This document shows, piece after piece, positions 16,937 to 24,471 of a DNA stretch of 64,000 nt. The notes below the pieces were generated by a model, which saw only the letters and a program-made list of their open reading frames with translations, did no database searches and had not been told where the DNA came from. Location: contig NZ_KK073874.1 of NCBI RefSeq assembly GCF_000585375.1, positions 8,343,913-8,407,912 on the forward strand, given 5' to 3'. This DNA is from Cryptosporangium arvum DSM 44712. Its GTDB lineage: Bacteria; Actinomycetota; Actinomycetes; Mycobacteriales; Cryptosporangiaceae. The first letter of the stretch is position 1. Every line of letters begins with the position of its first letter. The translations under genes were made by a program, and so were the position numbers.

Positions 16937-18409
16937 ATGCAGGCCGTGCTGGACAGCCTCCTCGGTCTCCCGGCGCCCGTCGTCGTCGTACTCGCGTTTC
17001 TGATCTTGGCCGGTGAGCCGGCCCTTCTCCCCGGCATCCTGCTGCCGAGCGTCTCGACCGCACTCGGGTTGGGCTTCCTCGTCGACGGCGGCACGATCAA
17101 CCTCCCCACCGCCCTGGTCACCGCCGTCGTGGCGGTGGTCGCCGGTGACGTCTGCGCCTACGTGGTCGGCCGTCGGGGCACGGGCGGGCGGCGGCGCAGC
17201 GGCCTCGTCCAACGGCGCCTCGACGGTGCGGTGAACCGGGCGTCCGCGCTGATCGCCCGGCACGGCGGCCGGTCGGTGTTCTTCGCCCGCTGGGTGGTCG
17301 GCGCCCGGACGCTCGTTCCCCGCCTGGCCGGCGCGGGCCGGATGCCCCCGGGCACGTTCCTGCGTCACAGCGTCCCGGCCGGGGTGTTGTGGTCGGTGTG
17401 CTGGGTGGGCGCCGGGCAACTCGCCGGGAGTTCCTACCGCCAGGTCTCGGCGGTCGCGGGGCAGGCGACCCTCGGGTTCGTGGTGGCCGTGGTCGCGGTG
17501 GTCGCCGGTGTCGTCGCCGGGCGGCGGCTCGGGCGGCTGGCCGGCACGTCCACCGTGCGGCTCGTCGCGGCGCTCGCCGCGATCGGCGGTGCGCTGACCG
17601 CGCTGGTGGTCGTGGCGGTGCGGGCCGGTGGCCTGCCGCGGGTCGACGAACCGGTCGCGGCGGCGCTGGACTCACTCTCCTGGGGTGGCCTCGATCTCGC
17701 CGTCCGGGTCGTGCTGACCTCGACGCCCTCGTACACGGTGATCGCGATCGCCGCCGTCGTCGTACTGCTGCGCCCGGTGCGCTCACCCCGCCGACGCGGC
17801 GCGCTGGGGCTGCTCGCGTCCGGCGGGGCGGTGGTGCCGCTGATGATGCTCGTCGTCGTGCTCAACGTCGCCGAGACGGTGGCGCACAGCGAGCGGCTGT
17901 TCGCCATCCAGCACGCGACCTCGACCACCGCGATCGTGCTCGCGGCCTGGACGGTGGCACGCAAGCAGCACACGCGGCTCGGCCAGGGTTCGGCGTGGAC
18001 GCTCGGAGCGGCGGCGGTCGTCGTGCTGGCCGCGGGGCGGATCTATCTGGGGTGGGGGTCGGTGAGCAGTACCGTCGCGGCCCTGCTCATCGGTGTGGCC
18101 TGGGCGGGGGTGTTCGCCGCAGCATGGGCGGCGACCCCGGGCACCCAGGCCACGGTGAGGGACCGGAAAGGATCAGGCCGCCAGACCGCCGGTTCGCCCG
18201 AACATGCGGCGGCGGAGCACGGCTACCGGGCTTCCCCGGTGAACCAAGCTGTTGTGCAGCTCGAGAAGGGCCTGGACCTCGGCCCGGTTGTTGCTCGACG
18301 CTCCTGGCTGGGCGCAGGTTCCACAGTGAAGTTCGAACATGACGGTTACCTCCTGGCCCTACCGGCGCCGACCGCTCCGGACGGTCGGTTCGCGATCCCC
18401 ACCGGATAA
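16937..18409 (+). CDS. DedA-family protein fused to degenerate PAP2-like domain
   Basis: Multi-helix membrane protein of 490 residues. The N-terminal ~200 residues resemble DedA/SNARE-associated proteins (GDVCAYVVGRRG, ARWVVGARTLVPRLAGAGRM). The rest resembles a PAP2 phosphatase, but its motifs are damaged: IQHATSTTA replaces PSGHATSTTA, and GRIYLGWGSVSSTVAA has lost the catalytic His and Asp of SRxxxxxHxxxD. It may act in lipid transport rather than hydrolysis. The ATG at 16937 follows GGAGG. The last ~80 residues are hydrophilic and lie antisense to a small gene at 18173-18340, so the true C-terminus is uncertain. Confidence 0.75.
   Translation: MQAVLDSLLGLPAPVVVVLAFLILAGEPALLPGILLPSVSTALGLGFLVDGGTINLPTALVTAVVAVVAGDVCAYVVGRRGTGGRRRSGLVQRRLDGAVNRASALIARHGGRSVFFARWVVGARTLVPRLAGAGRMPPGTFLRHSVPAGVLWSVCWVGAGQLAGSSYRQVSAVAGQATLGFVVAVVAVVAGVVAGRRLGRLAGTSTVRLVAALAAIGGALTALVVVAVRAGGLPRVDEPVAAALDSLSWGGLDLAVRVVLTSTPSYTVIAIAAVVVLLRPVRSPRRRGALGLLASGGAVVPLMMLVVVLNVAETVAHSERLFAIQHATSTTAIVLAAWTVARKQHTRLGQGSAWTLGAAAVVVLAAGRIYLGWGSVSSTVAALLIGVAWAGVFAAAWAATPGTQATVRDRKGSGRQTAGSPEHAAAEHGYRASPVNQAVVQLEKGLDLGPVVARRSWLGAGSTVKFEHDGYLLALPAPTAPDGRFAIPTG
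18173..18340 (-). CDS. 55-residue CxxC small protein, probably overlooked gene
   Basis: Short frame, MFELHCGTCAQP at the start and GRTGGLAA at the end, preceded by a strong ribosome site AGGAGG eight bases before the ATG at 18340. It contains one CxxC pair (CGTC) and a helical, Leu/Glu-rich middle. It follows the response-regulator gene on the same strand with a 138-base gap, and lies entirely antisense to the 3' part of the DedA-PAP2 gene. I recognise no family; the CxxC could bind metal or undergo thiol exchange. Existence is supported by the ribosome site and context, not by homology. Confidence 0.55.
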   Translation of the reverse strand: MFELHCGTCAQPGASSNNRAEVQALLELHNSLVHRGSPVAVLRRRMFGRTGGLAA

Positions 18410-18420
18410 ATCCGGTCTTT
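18368..18420. promoter_or_regulatory. Two hairpins ahead of the small CxxC gene
   Basis: CCGACCG (18368-18374) pairs with CGGTCGG (18382-18388), and ACCGGAT (18401-18407) pairs with ATCCGGT (18410-18416), the latter followed by CTTT on the plus strand. The second overlaps the stop codon of the DedA-PAP2 gene and may be a weak terminator for it. On the minus strand both lie in the leader of the 55-residue gene. Confidence 0.35.
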
Positions 18421-18478
18421 GGGTAGTCCCCCGTGGATTCAGGTTAGAAACCCGTTCACGCAACCTCACGCTGTGCAA

Positions 18479-19126
18479 TCAGCGCACGATCCCGGCGTCC
18501 CGGGCAAGTAGCGCAGCCTGGACGCGATCGCTCACGTTCAGCTTGTTGAACACTGCGGACATCTGATTACGAATCGTCTTCTCGCTGACGTTGAGGTTGC
18601 GGGCGATCTGCGCGTTGGTGTCGCCCATCGCGAGCCGGTTGACGATCTCCAACTCGCGCGTCGTGAGCTGGTCGAACGGCGGGGGCAGCACGGCCGGGGC
18701 GCGGCGCAGCGCGGTGAGCACCGTCGGACCCACCCGCGGCCCGAGCACGACGCCCCCGCTGGCCACCGTCCGCAGAGCGTCGATCACCATGTCGGGGTCG
18801 GTGTCCTTGAGCAGGAACCCACGGGCACCCGCGTTCAACGCCTTGGCGACGATGTCGTCGTCGTCGGCCATCGTGAGCATCAGCACGGCGGTGTCCGGGC
18901 AGGCCTCGAGAATGCGTCGGGTCGCGTCGACACCGTCCCCGTCGGGGAGCACGACGTCCATCGCGATGACGTCGGACTGGCACGTGATGGCCTCGCGCAC
19001 GGCCTCCTCGACGCTGGCGGCCTCGGCGACCGCGCTGACCCACGGTTCGTCCTCGAGCATCACCTTGAGTCCACGCCGGACCACGGGATGATCGTCGACG
19101 ATGAGGACCCGCTTCGGCTCGTCCAC
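18479..19126 (-). CDS. NarL/DevR-type response regulator, partner of fusion kinase
   Basis: Response regulator of 215 residues. The receiver has the acidic pair DDH at 11-13, phospho-acceptor Asp at about 57 (VIAMDVVLPD) and Lys in FLLKDTD. The LuxR-type helix-turn-helix reads LTTRELEIVNRLAMGDTNAQ then KTIRNQMSAVFNKLNV. The GTG at 19126 has GGGAGG seven bases upstream. It follows the kinase-astacin gene by 41 bases on the same strand and is its evident partner. Targets are unknown; palindromes upstream of the 23138 and 24324 genes are candidates. Confidence 0.92.
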   Translation of the reverse strand: MDEPKRVLIVDDHPVVRRGLKVMLEDEPWVSAVAEAASVEEAVREAITCQSDVIAMDVVLPDGDGVDATRRILEACPDTAVLMLTMADDDDIVAKALNAGARGFLLKDTDPDMVIDALRTVASGGVVLGPRVGPTVLTALRRAPAVLPPPFDQLTTRELEIVNRLAMGDTNAQIARNLNVSEKTIRNQMSAVFNKLNVSDRVQAALLARDAGIVR

Positions 19127-19167
19127 CGGTGTGCCTCCCTGGAACGACCACGCGCCGCTCACCGGAA

Positions 19168-22100
19168 TCACACCACGCTCGTCATCGGGACGGCGACCGT
19201 GGTCGGAGCACCGCCGGTGAGAACAGGGCACGCGGCGGCGGTGACGAGGTCGCCGGTGGCGATCGCTCCGTCGCCGGACACGTCCACGTGGGCTTCCACC
19301 GTGTAGACCGCGTCCGGGTCGACGCCGGTGACCGGCACCCGGAACGGGATTCCGGCGCCGCCGCCGAGCAGGACGTTCGACATCGTCACCTCGCCGACCG
19401 GGCTCATCGGTCCGCCCGTCGTCGTGGTGTCGCGCACGCTGACCACGACCGTGGCGGCCCGGCCGCCGGGCCCGTCGTCCGGGAGGCGCAGCACTCCGGT
19501 GACCGCTTCGACGTCGGCGCCGACCGGCGCGGGGGCGGGCGCGGGCGCGGGCGCGGGTGCGGGGGCGGGTGCGGCACCGGGCGCGGGCGCGGGGGCGGGC
19601 GCGGGCGCGGCGCCGGGGGCGGGAGTCGGTTCGGGGGTGTCCCGGTACATCTGCTCGATCACCCGGCAGTCGCCGTCGGAGAGTTGGCGACGCTGGCCGA
19701 GCGGGAGACCTGCCGGTGGGGTGTGGACGGTGTCGAGCGTGCGCTCGCCGTTGGTCGAGAAGGCCACCCGGGGGTAGTGCATGATCGACTCGTAGTCGTA
19801 GGGGCCGACCTCCGGGCCGACGGCCTGGATGAGGAAGTTCGGCCGGGCCTCGGTGGTGATGTTCTGCCAGTGGATCGTGACGTAGTCGTCGCGGTCGGTG
19901 CGGCAGTGTTCGTGCCAGCGACCGAGCGTGTGCACCATCTCGTGCAGCACGCGCCCCATCTCGCCGCCGGCGAGGATCTCGATGTGCTGCTCACCGCCGA
20001 TGCGGCCGACGCGCGAGGCGAAGGAGTCGCCGAGCACGAAGCGGACGTAGTCGGAGTGGGTGTCGGTCCGCGGGACGAAGCGGATGCGGGTGCGTGTCTC
20101 CAGGTGCTCGATCGCCTCCGCGACGTGCTCCTCCGGCCCGACGTCAGCCGCGACCTCGAACGGCACCACTCCCCCTTCCCACAACCGCACCACCGTCCCC
20201 ACCCCCTCCGCCACCACGTCCGGGAGGAGAGATGGCGTCCCAGGCGCGGGCGCCACGGGTGCTGCGGTCCCGGACGCCGCGATCCCGGGCGCCGCAGAAG
20301 CTGACGCGGACGCAGGCGCAGCAGGCGCTGGCGCGGAAGCAGGCGCCGCAGACGCAGACGCGGGTGCGGGTGCCGCAGACGCGGGTGCGGGCGCGGGCGC
20401 GGGTGCGGGAGCTGGCGCTACGGGAACGGGTGCCGCAGGTGACGCAGGCGCTGGCGCGGGGGCTGCGGGCGCTGGCGTAGCAGGCGCTGGCGCGGGGGCT
20501 GCGGGCGCTGGCGTAGCCGGCGCTGGCGGCGCGGACGCGCCGCCCGGGAGCGCGGGCTGGGCGGCGGGCGTCAGGGCTGGGGCGTCGGCCGCTCGTGGGA
20601 TGGGGAGCGCGGGCGATCGGCGCGCGGGTGTGCCGTTGACGACGGCCGGGGTGGGGGCGGGCGGCTCGACCAGCATCAGCGATGCGGCCGGGAAGTGAAC
20701 CCGCACCGTTGTGCCCGTCGGCTGCGCCGGGACGATCTCGCACTCGCCACCCAGCTCCCCCGCGCGATCGCGCATCGAAGCCAACCCCACCCCGGCCCGC
20801 ACCGGGCCGGTGATGCCGACCCCGTCGTCGGTGACCTCGATCGTCAGATCGCGCCCCCGCCGCACGGTGACCAGGCAGTTGCGCGCCCCGGCGTGCCGGG
20901 TGACGTTGTTCAGCGCTTCGGCCACGACCCGGTACGCCGCCACCTCCACCGCGGCGGGCAGGCGGTCGAGGTCGTCGCGCACGTCGAGCTGCACCGACAA
21001 CGCCGAGCTGTCGAAGCGGCGGCACTCGTCGCGCAGGGCGACCGCGAGCCCGCGGTCGAGCGCGGGCGGGCGCAGCTCGTCGACCAGCCGCCGCACCTCG
21101 GCGGTGCACGCCGCCAGGTCACCGGCGAGCGCGTCGAGGATGTCACGCACCCGCCCGGGCCCTGCGAGCTTCCGCGCGGCACGCACCTGCATGGACATCC
21201 CGGTCAGGCTCGGGCCCAGCCCGTCGTGCAGGTCACGGCGCAGCCGGCGCCGCTCCTCCTCCTGCGCCCGCACCAGCCGTTCCCGCGACTCCTGCAGGTC
21301 CCGGGTGAGACGGCTGGCCTCGACCGCCACCCCGGCGTGCAGCGCGATGTCGGCCAGCAGCTGCGTCTCCCGCGGCGTGAAGTGCCCGCCGTCGGTGCGC
21401 GGCGACACCAGCAACCGTCCGATGTGCTCACCGCGGGAGAGCATGTCGAACGCCTGCACGGTCGGCCCGACCTGCCCGTACCAGGCCAGCAGCCGGGAGC
21501 CGTGCTGCTCGGCCACCTCCACCGCCACGTACGGAACCTGCAGCGAGCTGGCGATCGTGCCGGTGAGCAGCGGCAGCACCGCGTTCGGTTCGGCGGTCTG
21601 ACCCAGCACGTCGCCCATTTCGGCGATCACCTTGTACGGGTCGTGCCGGTCGCCGTAGAGCAACTGGTTGACGCCCTGCTGCACCCGGCGATGCAGCGGC
21701 GCGTACGCGATCGCGATCACCCCGGTGGTGACGAGCGAGATCGAGTCGCCCGAGGTGTTGCGCATGATCACCTCGCGCAACACCGTGACGATCGCGACGA
21801 AGCCGACCACGACGAGCGCGGTCATGACCAGCCAGACCAGCGTGCGGTTGAGCACCCGGTCGAGGTCGTACAGCCCGTAGCGGACGATCGCGACGGTCAT
21901 CCCGAGCGGCACCGCGACGGCGGCGAGCACGTACCCGCCGTCGAGGTTGAAGAACGTGAGCCCCCAGCCGAGCAGCAGCAGCACGACCGCGGGCAGCAGA
22001 CACGCGAGCTGCTGCCGGGTGTCGCTGTCGGCGCGACGCCAGCGTGACCACAGCGCGGCGAGCACGCACAGCCCGGCCGCCACCGTGAGGAACACCCCCA

Positions 22101-22629
22101 CGGCGAAGATCCGGAGCACGAGCTTCGTCGTGGGCGACGGCTCGACCGCGACGTTGCTGAGCAGCGTCCGGGGTTCGTCGGCCGCGACCGCGGCCAGCGC
22201 CACCGTGCTGAGCAGGGTGAGCGCCGCGAGCGCGAGTGCGAGCCACCGCCAGCCCCGGCCCGGTAATCGCCCGTCGGGGAAGAACAGGAGCGCCAGGAAG
22301 AGCAAGCCGTAAGCCGGCCACCAGGTCCACTGGCTGAGCCAGGCGACCGGCTCCCACCGACTCCAGCTGACGGCCACCGCGCTCACCGCGGCACTGGCGC
22401 CGGCCGCCAGGAGCAGCCGGCCGACCAGATGTTTCGGCACGGCGACCAGGATGAGGAGACCCATCGCCGTGCCGGAGATCGCCAGCGCGATGCTGATGCC
22501 CACCGGTCCCGTGTCCGCGTCGGTGCCGCCGTCGAGCTGCCCCACCAGGATCGCCGCGACGACCAGCCCGACGACGAACAACCCCGCGACGGTGCGGGGG
22601 GTGAACCAGGACAGTGAGGGTGAGCGCAT
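19168..22629 (-). CDS. Sensor histidine kinase fused to astacin metalloprotease and YbaY-like domain
   Basis: One uninterrupted 1153-residue frame. About 1-270: seven or eight membrane helices. About 335-445: a GAF-like region. About 455-646: HisKA_3 with phospho-acceptor His 468 (RDLHDGLGPSL), then ATPase boxes EALNNVTRHAG, VTDDGVGI and GVGLASMRDRAG. About 650-810: an Ala/Pro linker. About 812-985: an astacin (M12A) domain with the full zinc motif HEMVHTLGRWHE (His 896, Glu 897, His 900, His 906) and Met-turn SIMHY (950-952). About 990-1038: a second Ala/Pro linker. About 1039-1153: a beta domain like YbaY/YscW (TGVLRLPDDGPGG). Astacins are normally secreted, whereas this one follows a cytoplasmic kinase core. 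The ribosome site is weak. The upstream gene ends 14 bases before. Confidence 0.85.
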   Translation of the reverse strand: MRSPSLSWFTPRTVAGLFVVGLVVAAILVGQLDGGTDADTGPVGISIALAISGTAMGLLILVAVPKHLVGRLLLAAGASAAVSAVAVSWSRWEPVAWLSQWTWWPAYGLLFLALLFFPDGRLPGRGWRWLALALAALTLLSTVALAAVAADEPRTLLSNVAVEPSPTTKLVLRIFAVGVFLTVAAGLCVLAALWSRWRRADSDTRQQLACLLPAVVLLLLGWGLTFFNLDGGYVLAAVAVPLGMTVAIVRYGLYDLDRVLNRTLVWLVMTALVVVGFVAIVTVLREVIMRNTSGDSISLVTTGVIAIAYAPLHRRVQQGVNQLLYGDRHDPYKVIAEMGDVLGQTAEPNAVLPLLTGTIASSLQVPYVAVEVAEQHGSRLLAWYGQVGPTVQAFDMLSRGEHIGRLLVSPRTDGGHFTPRETQLLADIALHAGVAVEASRLTRDLQESRERLVRAQEEERRRLRRDLHDGLGPSLTGMSMQVRAARKLAGPGRVRDILDALAGDLAACTAEVRRLVDELRPPALDRGLAVALRDECRRFDSSALSVQLDVRDDLDRLPAAVEVAAYRVVAEALNNVTRHAGARNCLVTVRRGRDLTIEVTDDGVGITGPVRAGVGLASMRDRAGELGGECEIVPAQPTGTTVRVHFPAASLMLVEPPAPTPAVVNGTPARRSPALPIPRAADAPALTPAAQPALPGGASAPPAPATPAPAAPAPAPATPAPAAPAPAPASPAAPVPVAPAPAPAPAPAPASAAPAPASASAAPASAPAPAAPASASASAAPGIAASGTAAPVAPAPGTPSLLPDVVAEGVGTVVRLWEGGVVPFEVAADVGPEEHVAEAIEHLETRTRIRFVPRTDTHSDYVRFVLGDSFASRVGRIGGEQHIEILAGGEMGRVLHEMVHTLGRWHEHCRTDRDDYVTIHWQNITTEARPNFLIQAVGPEVGPYDYESIMHYPRVAFSTNGERTLDTVHTPPAGLPLGQRRQLSDGDCRVIEQMYRDTPEPTPAPGAAPAPAPAPAPGAAPAPAPAPAPAPAPAPVGADVEAVTGVLRLPDDGPGGRAATVVVSVRDTTTTGGPMSPVGEVTMSNVLLGGGAGIPFRVPVTGVDPDAVYTVEAHVDVSGDGAIATGDLVTAAACPVLTGGAPTTVAVPMTSVV
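19528..19640 (-). repeat. Ala/Pro linker-encoding repeat 2
   Basis: GCGGGC/GCGGGT hexamer-like tandem units encode the Pro-Ala linker between the astacin and YbaY-like domains. Extreme GC and short period make copy number unstable and assembly-sensitive. Confidence 0.7.
20230..20560 (-). repeat. Ala/Pro/Ser linker-encoding repeat 1
   Basis: Short GC-rich repeats, including two near-identical copies of a unit reading GGGGCTGCGGGCGCTGGCGT around 20458-20516, encode the linker between the kinase core and the astacin domain. The frame is kept through the whole tract, which argues that the fusion is real. Confidence 0.7.
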
Positions 22630-22643
22630 CGGGTGCCGTTCGT

Positions 22644-23138
22644 TCAGCTGATCTTGTGCATGAGGTTGTGGAACCAGTTGCCGGGGTCCTGCTGCCCGGC
22701 GTCAGCCGCGGTCGCGGCGTGGGTGACGCCGCTCAACGCCGCGACGCTGTCGAGCAGCGACTTGCCCGTCAACGCCGGGAGCTCGCCGAGCGCCTCGTCG
22801 ACGCTCAGGCCGTAGTCCTCGGAGATCTCGTCCGGGTGCGACGAGGTGTACTCGGCCAGGTACGCGAACACCGCGGCGATCCGCGTCTGCACGGCCGCGG
22901 GGTCGGGCTTCTCGTTGGTCTTCACCAGGCCGCGCAGCGTCCACGTCTCGTCGAACACCGGGGCCAGGCGCTGACCGTCCTGGTCGAAGAAGTCGAGCCC
23001 GCGCGGCGGCTGGAGGTGCACGCCCTCGTGCGTGGCCAGTAAGTCGCTGACGTTGCCGAACAGGTGCGCGAAGCGGTCGTTGACGTCGATGACGAAGACG
23101 GTCTCCGTCGGGGCGGTCTCGTGGTCCGAGATGGTCAC
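22644..23138 (-). CDS. Hypothetical protein of protease/kinase cluster
   Basis: A 164-residue soluble acidic protein with no signal peptide or membrane helix. The N-terminal half is mixed (TVFVIDVNDRFAHLFGNV, LQPPRGLDFFDQDGQRL) and the C-terminal half helical, ending GNWFHNLMHKIS. The GTG at 23138 has GAAGGA seven bases upstream. It ends 14 bases before the fusion kinase, so the two are very likely one transcript, and it may modulate the kinase or its protease domain. I recognise no family. Confidence 0.7.
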   Translation of the reverse strand: MTISDHETAPTETVFVIDVNDRFAHLFGNVSDLLATHEGVHLQPPRGLDFFDQDGQRLAPVFDETWTLRGLVKTNEKPDPAAVQTRIAAVFAYLAEYTSSHPDEISEDYGLSVDEALGELPALTGKSLLDSVAALSGVTHAATAADAGQQDPGNWFHNLMHKIS

Positions 23139-23325
23139 CGGATGTCCTTCACACTGTGGATGGAGCGGGTGCTCCGTCGATAGGTCAATGGTGGGGTATG
23201 CGGGACGGTCGGCGCGCACGAGTGAGGGCCGAGATCCCCCTCGGATCCCGGCGCCCACCCGAGGACGTCGTCCTCACCCGGCCCCCCAGCTCTCACGTCC
23301 GCCGGCCCGCGGAAGTTCGCGCCGC
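23139..23325. promoter_or_regulatory. Gap with candidate promoter and palindrome
   Basis: Between the Nal1-like gene and the 164-residue gene. It contains GAGGACG-T-CGTCCTC (23261-23275), a perfect palindrome around one base, and a TTGACC hexamer on the minus strand near 23190 that could be a -35 element for the downstream kinase operon. Both are inferred from sequence only. Confidence 0.35.
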
Positions 23326-24324
23326 TCAACCGTCGGTGACGCGAACCGCCAGCAGGGACTGGACGGCGACGATGTTGTTCAACACGCTGACCCGGCCGGA
23401 ACCGGCGAACAGCAGGCCCACGGCGCCCTCGTCCGGGTCGGTGACGAGGCTGCCCGAATCGCCGCCGGCCGACATGTTCGTCGTGACGATCTGCTGGCCG
23501 AACCGCGCGATCCGCCCCCGGTCGTAGTGCACGTCGACGGTCACGTTGACGTTGAGCACGTAGCCGGTCGTGAAGTTGGTGGTGCGGCCCCACTTCTGCA
23601 GGGTGTCGTTGATGTTCGGCTTCGGGTTGAGCGTCGTCACCTCGCCGGCCCAGTAGACGCGGCGATCCGTGCCGTGCACGCCCTCGGCGATCGCGGCGTC
23701 CACGAAGTTCACCGGCTTGCGCCGGCCGTCGTGGAAGTGGATCGGAACGAAGCGCACCAGCCGACCGATCACGTCGGCCGGGTAGCGACCCCCGTCGACC
23801 AGGGCCGGCTGCAGCACCGGATCACCCGAGCGGCCGGCGTTGCAGTCGGCGAGCGCGTAGTTGGTGCTGAGGATGTAGTAGCGGCCGGCGTTCGGCTCCA
23901 CGTCGAAGCACCCGGCACCGAACGTACCGGCGTTGCCGCGGAAGTGGCCGACGCTGACCCCGGCGAACGCGGGCCGCACCCGCTGGCCGAGCTGGAACGG
24001 CCCGACGCCGAGCGACGCGGTGGCGCTGCCCCGGTCGGCCCAGGGCTGCGGGCCGCCGCCGGCGCGGATGAGCCCGACTTCCTGCACGTCGGTCGGGATG
24101 CCGTCGAGCTCCGCCGGGACGAGCGCGGTCGGAGCGAGGTAGCGGGCGTCGACTTTCCGGTGGACCAGGACGGTGATCGCTCGTTCGCCGGTGTTGATGC
24201 CACCGCTGTACCGGTGGCCGAGACCCACTCCGACGACGTTCGGGCGGCCCAGCAGGGCGTCCTGGTACTTGGTCTGGGTCTCGACCAGAGGAAGGAACTC
24301 TGTCCGGACGACCTGGGGAAGCAT
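23326..24324 (-). CDS. Trypsin/Nal1-like protein, catalytic His replaced by Tyr
   Basis: A 332-residue protein without an obvious signal peptide. About 10-80 resembles the N-terminal domain of Nal1-type proteins (VVGVGLGHRYSGG, IPTDVQEVG). The rest is a trypsin-like fold with the nucleophile motif GGDSGS (Ser 290) and the Asp of NFVDAAIAEG (Asp 209). At the place where relatives have LSNNHVLA it reads LSTNYALA, with Tyr 156 instead of the catalytic His. It is therefore probably a pseudo-protease or uses another base. The ATG at 24324 has GAAGGGA upstream. It heads the leftward cluster containing the kinase-astacin fusion. Confidence 0.75.
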   Translation of the reverse strand: MLPQVVRTEFLPLVETQTKYQDALLGRPNVVGVGLGHRYSGGINTGERAITVLVHRKVDARYLAPTALVPAELDGIPTDVQEVGLIRAGGGPQPWADRGSATASLGVGPFQLGQRVRPAFAGVSVGHFRGNAGTFGAGCFDVEPNAGRYYILSTNYALADCNAGRSGDPVLQPALVDGGRYPADVIGRLVRFVPIHFHDGRRKPVNFVDAAIAEGVHGTDRRVYWAGEVTTLNPKPNINDTLQKWGRTTNFTTGYVLNVNVTVDVHYDRGRIARFGQQIVTTNMSAGGDSGSLVTDPDEGAVGLLFAGSGRVSVLNNIVAVQSLLAVRVTDG

Positions 24325-24409
24325 TGCGGTCCCTTCGGGGGAGAACCGAATGGCGACTACGTTGCTCTCCACCTTGGTGGGTCCGCTGACCCGGTCGACA
24401 GAGACGCCA

Positions 24410-24448
24410 GTCCCGAGTACTCGGGCACCCTGCCCGGACACTCGGGAC
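24410..24448. promoter_or_regulatory. Nested inverted repeats before the Nal1-like gene
   Basis: CCCGAGTACTCGGG at 24412-24425 is a perfect 14-bp palindrome. Its left part, GTCCCGAGT (24410-24418), is also repeated inverted as ACTCGGGAC (24440-24448). Three copies of the half-site CTCGGG thus lie about 90-125 bases upstream of the ATG at 24324. Candidate operator; the binder is unknown but could be the NarL-type regulator of the cluster. Confidence 0.45.
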
Positions 24449-24471
24449 CGCGCTCGGTCGTCGGAGAAAAC

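Noticed and set aside
18420-18478. DosR/DevR-box-like GGGACT near the small CxxC gene
   Set aside because: Only one half of the site matches; the second half (GGCCC) is absent.
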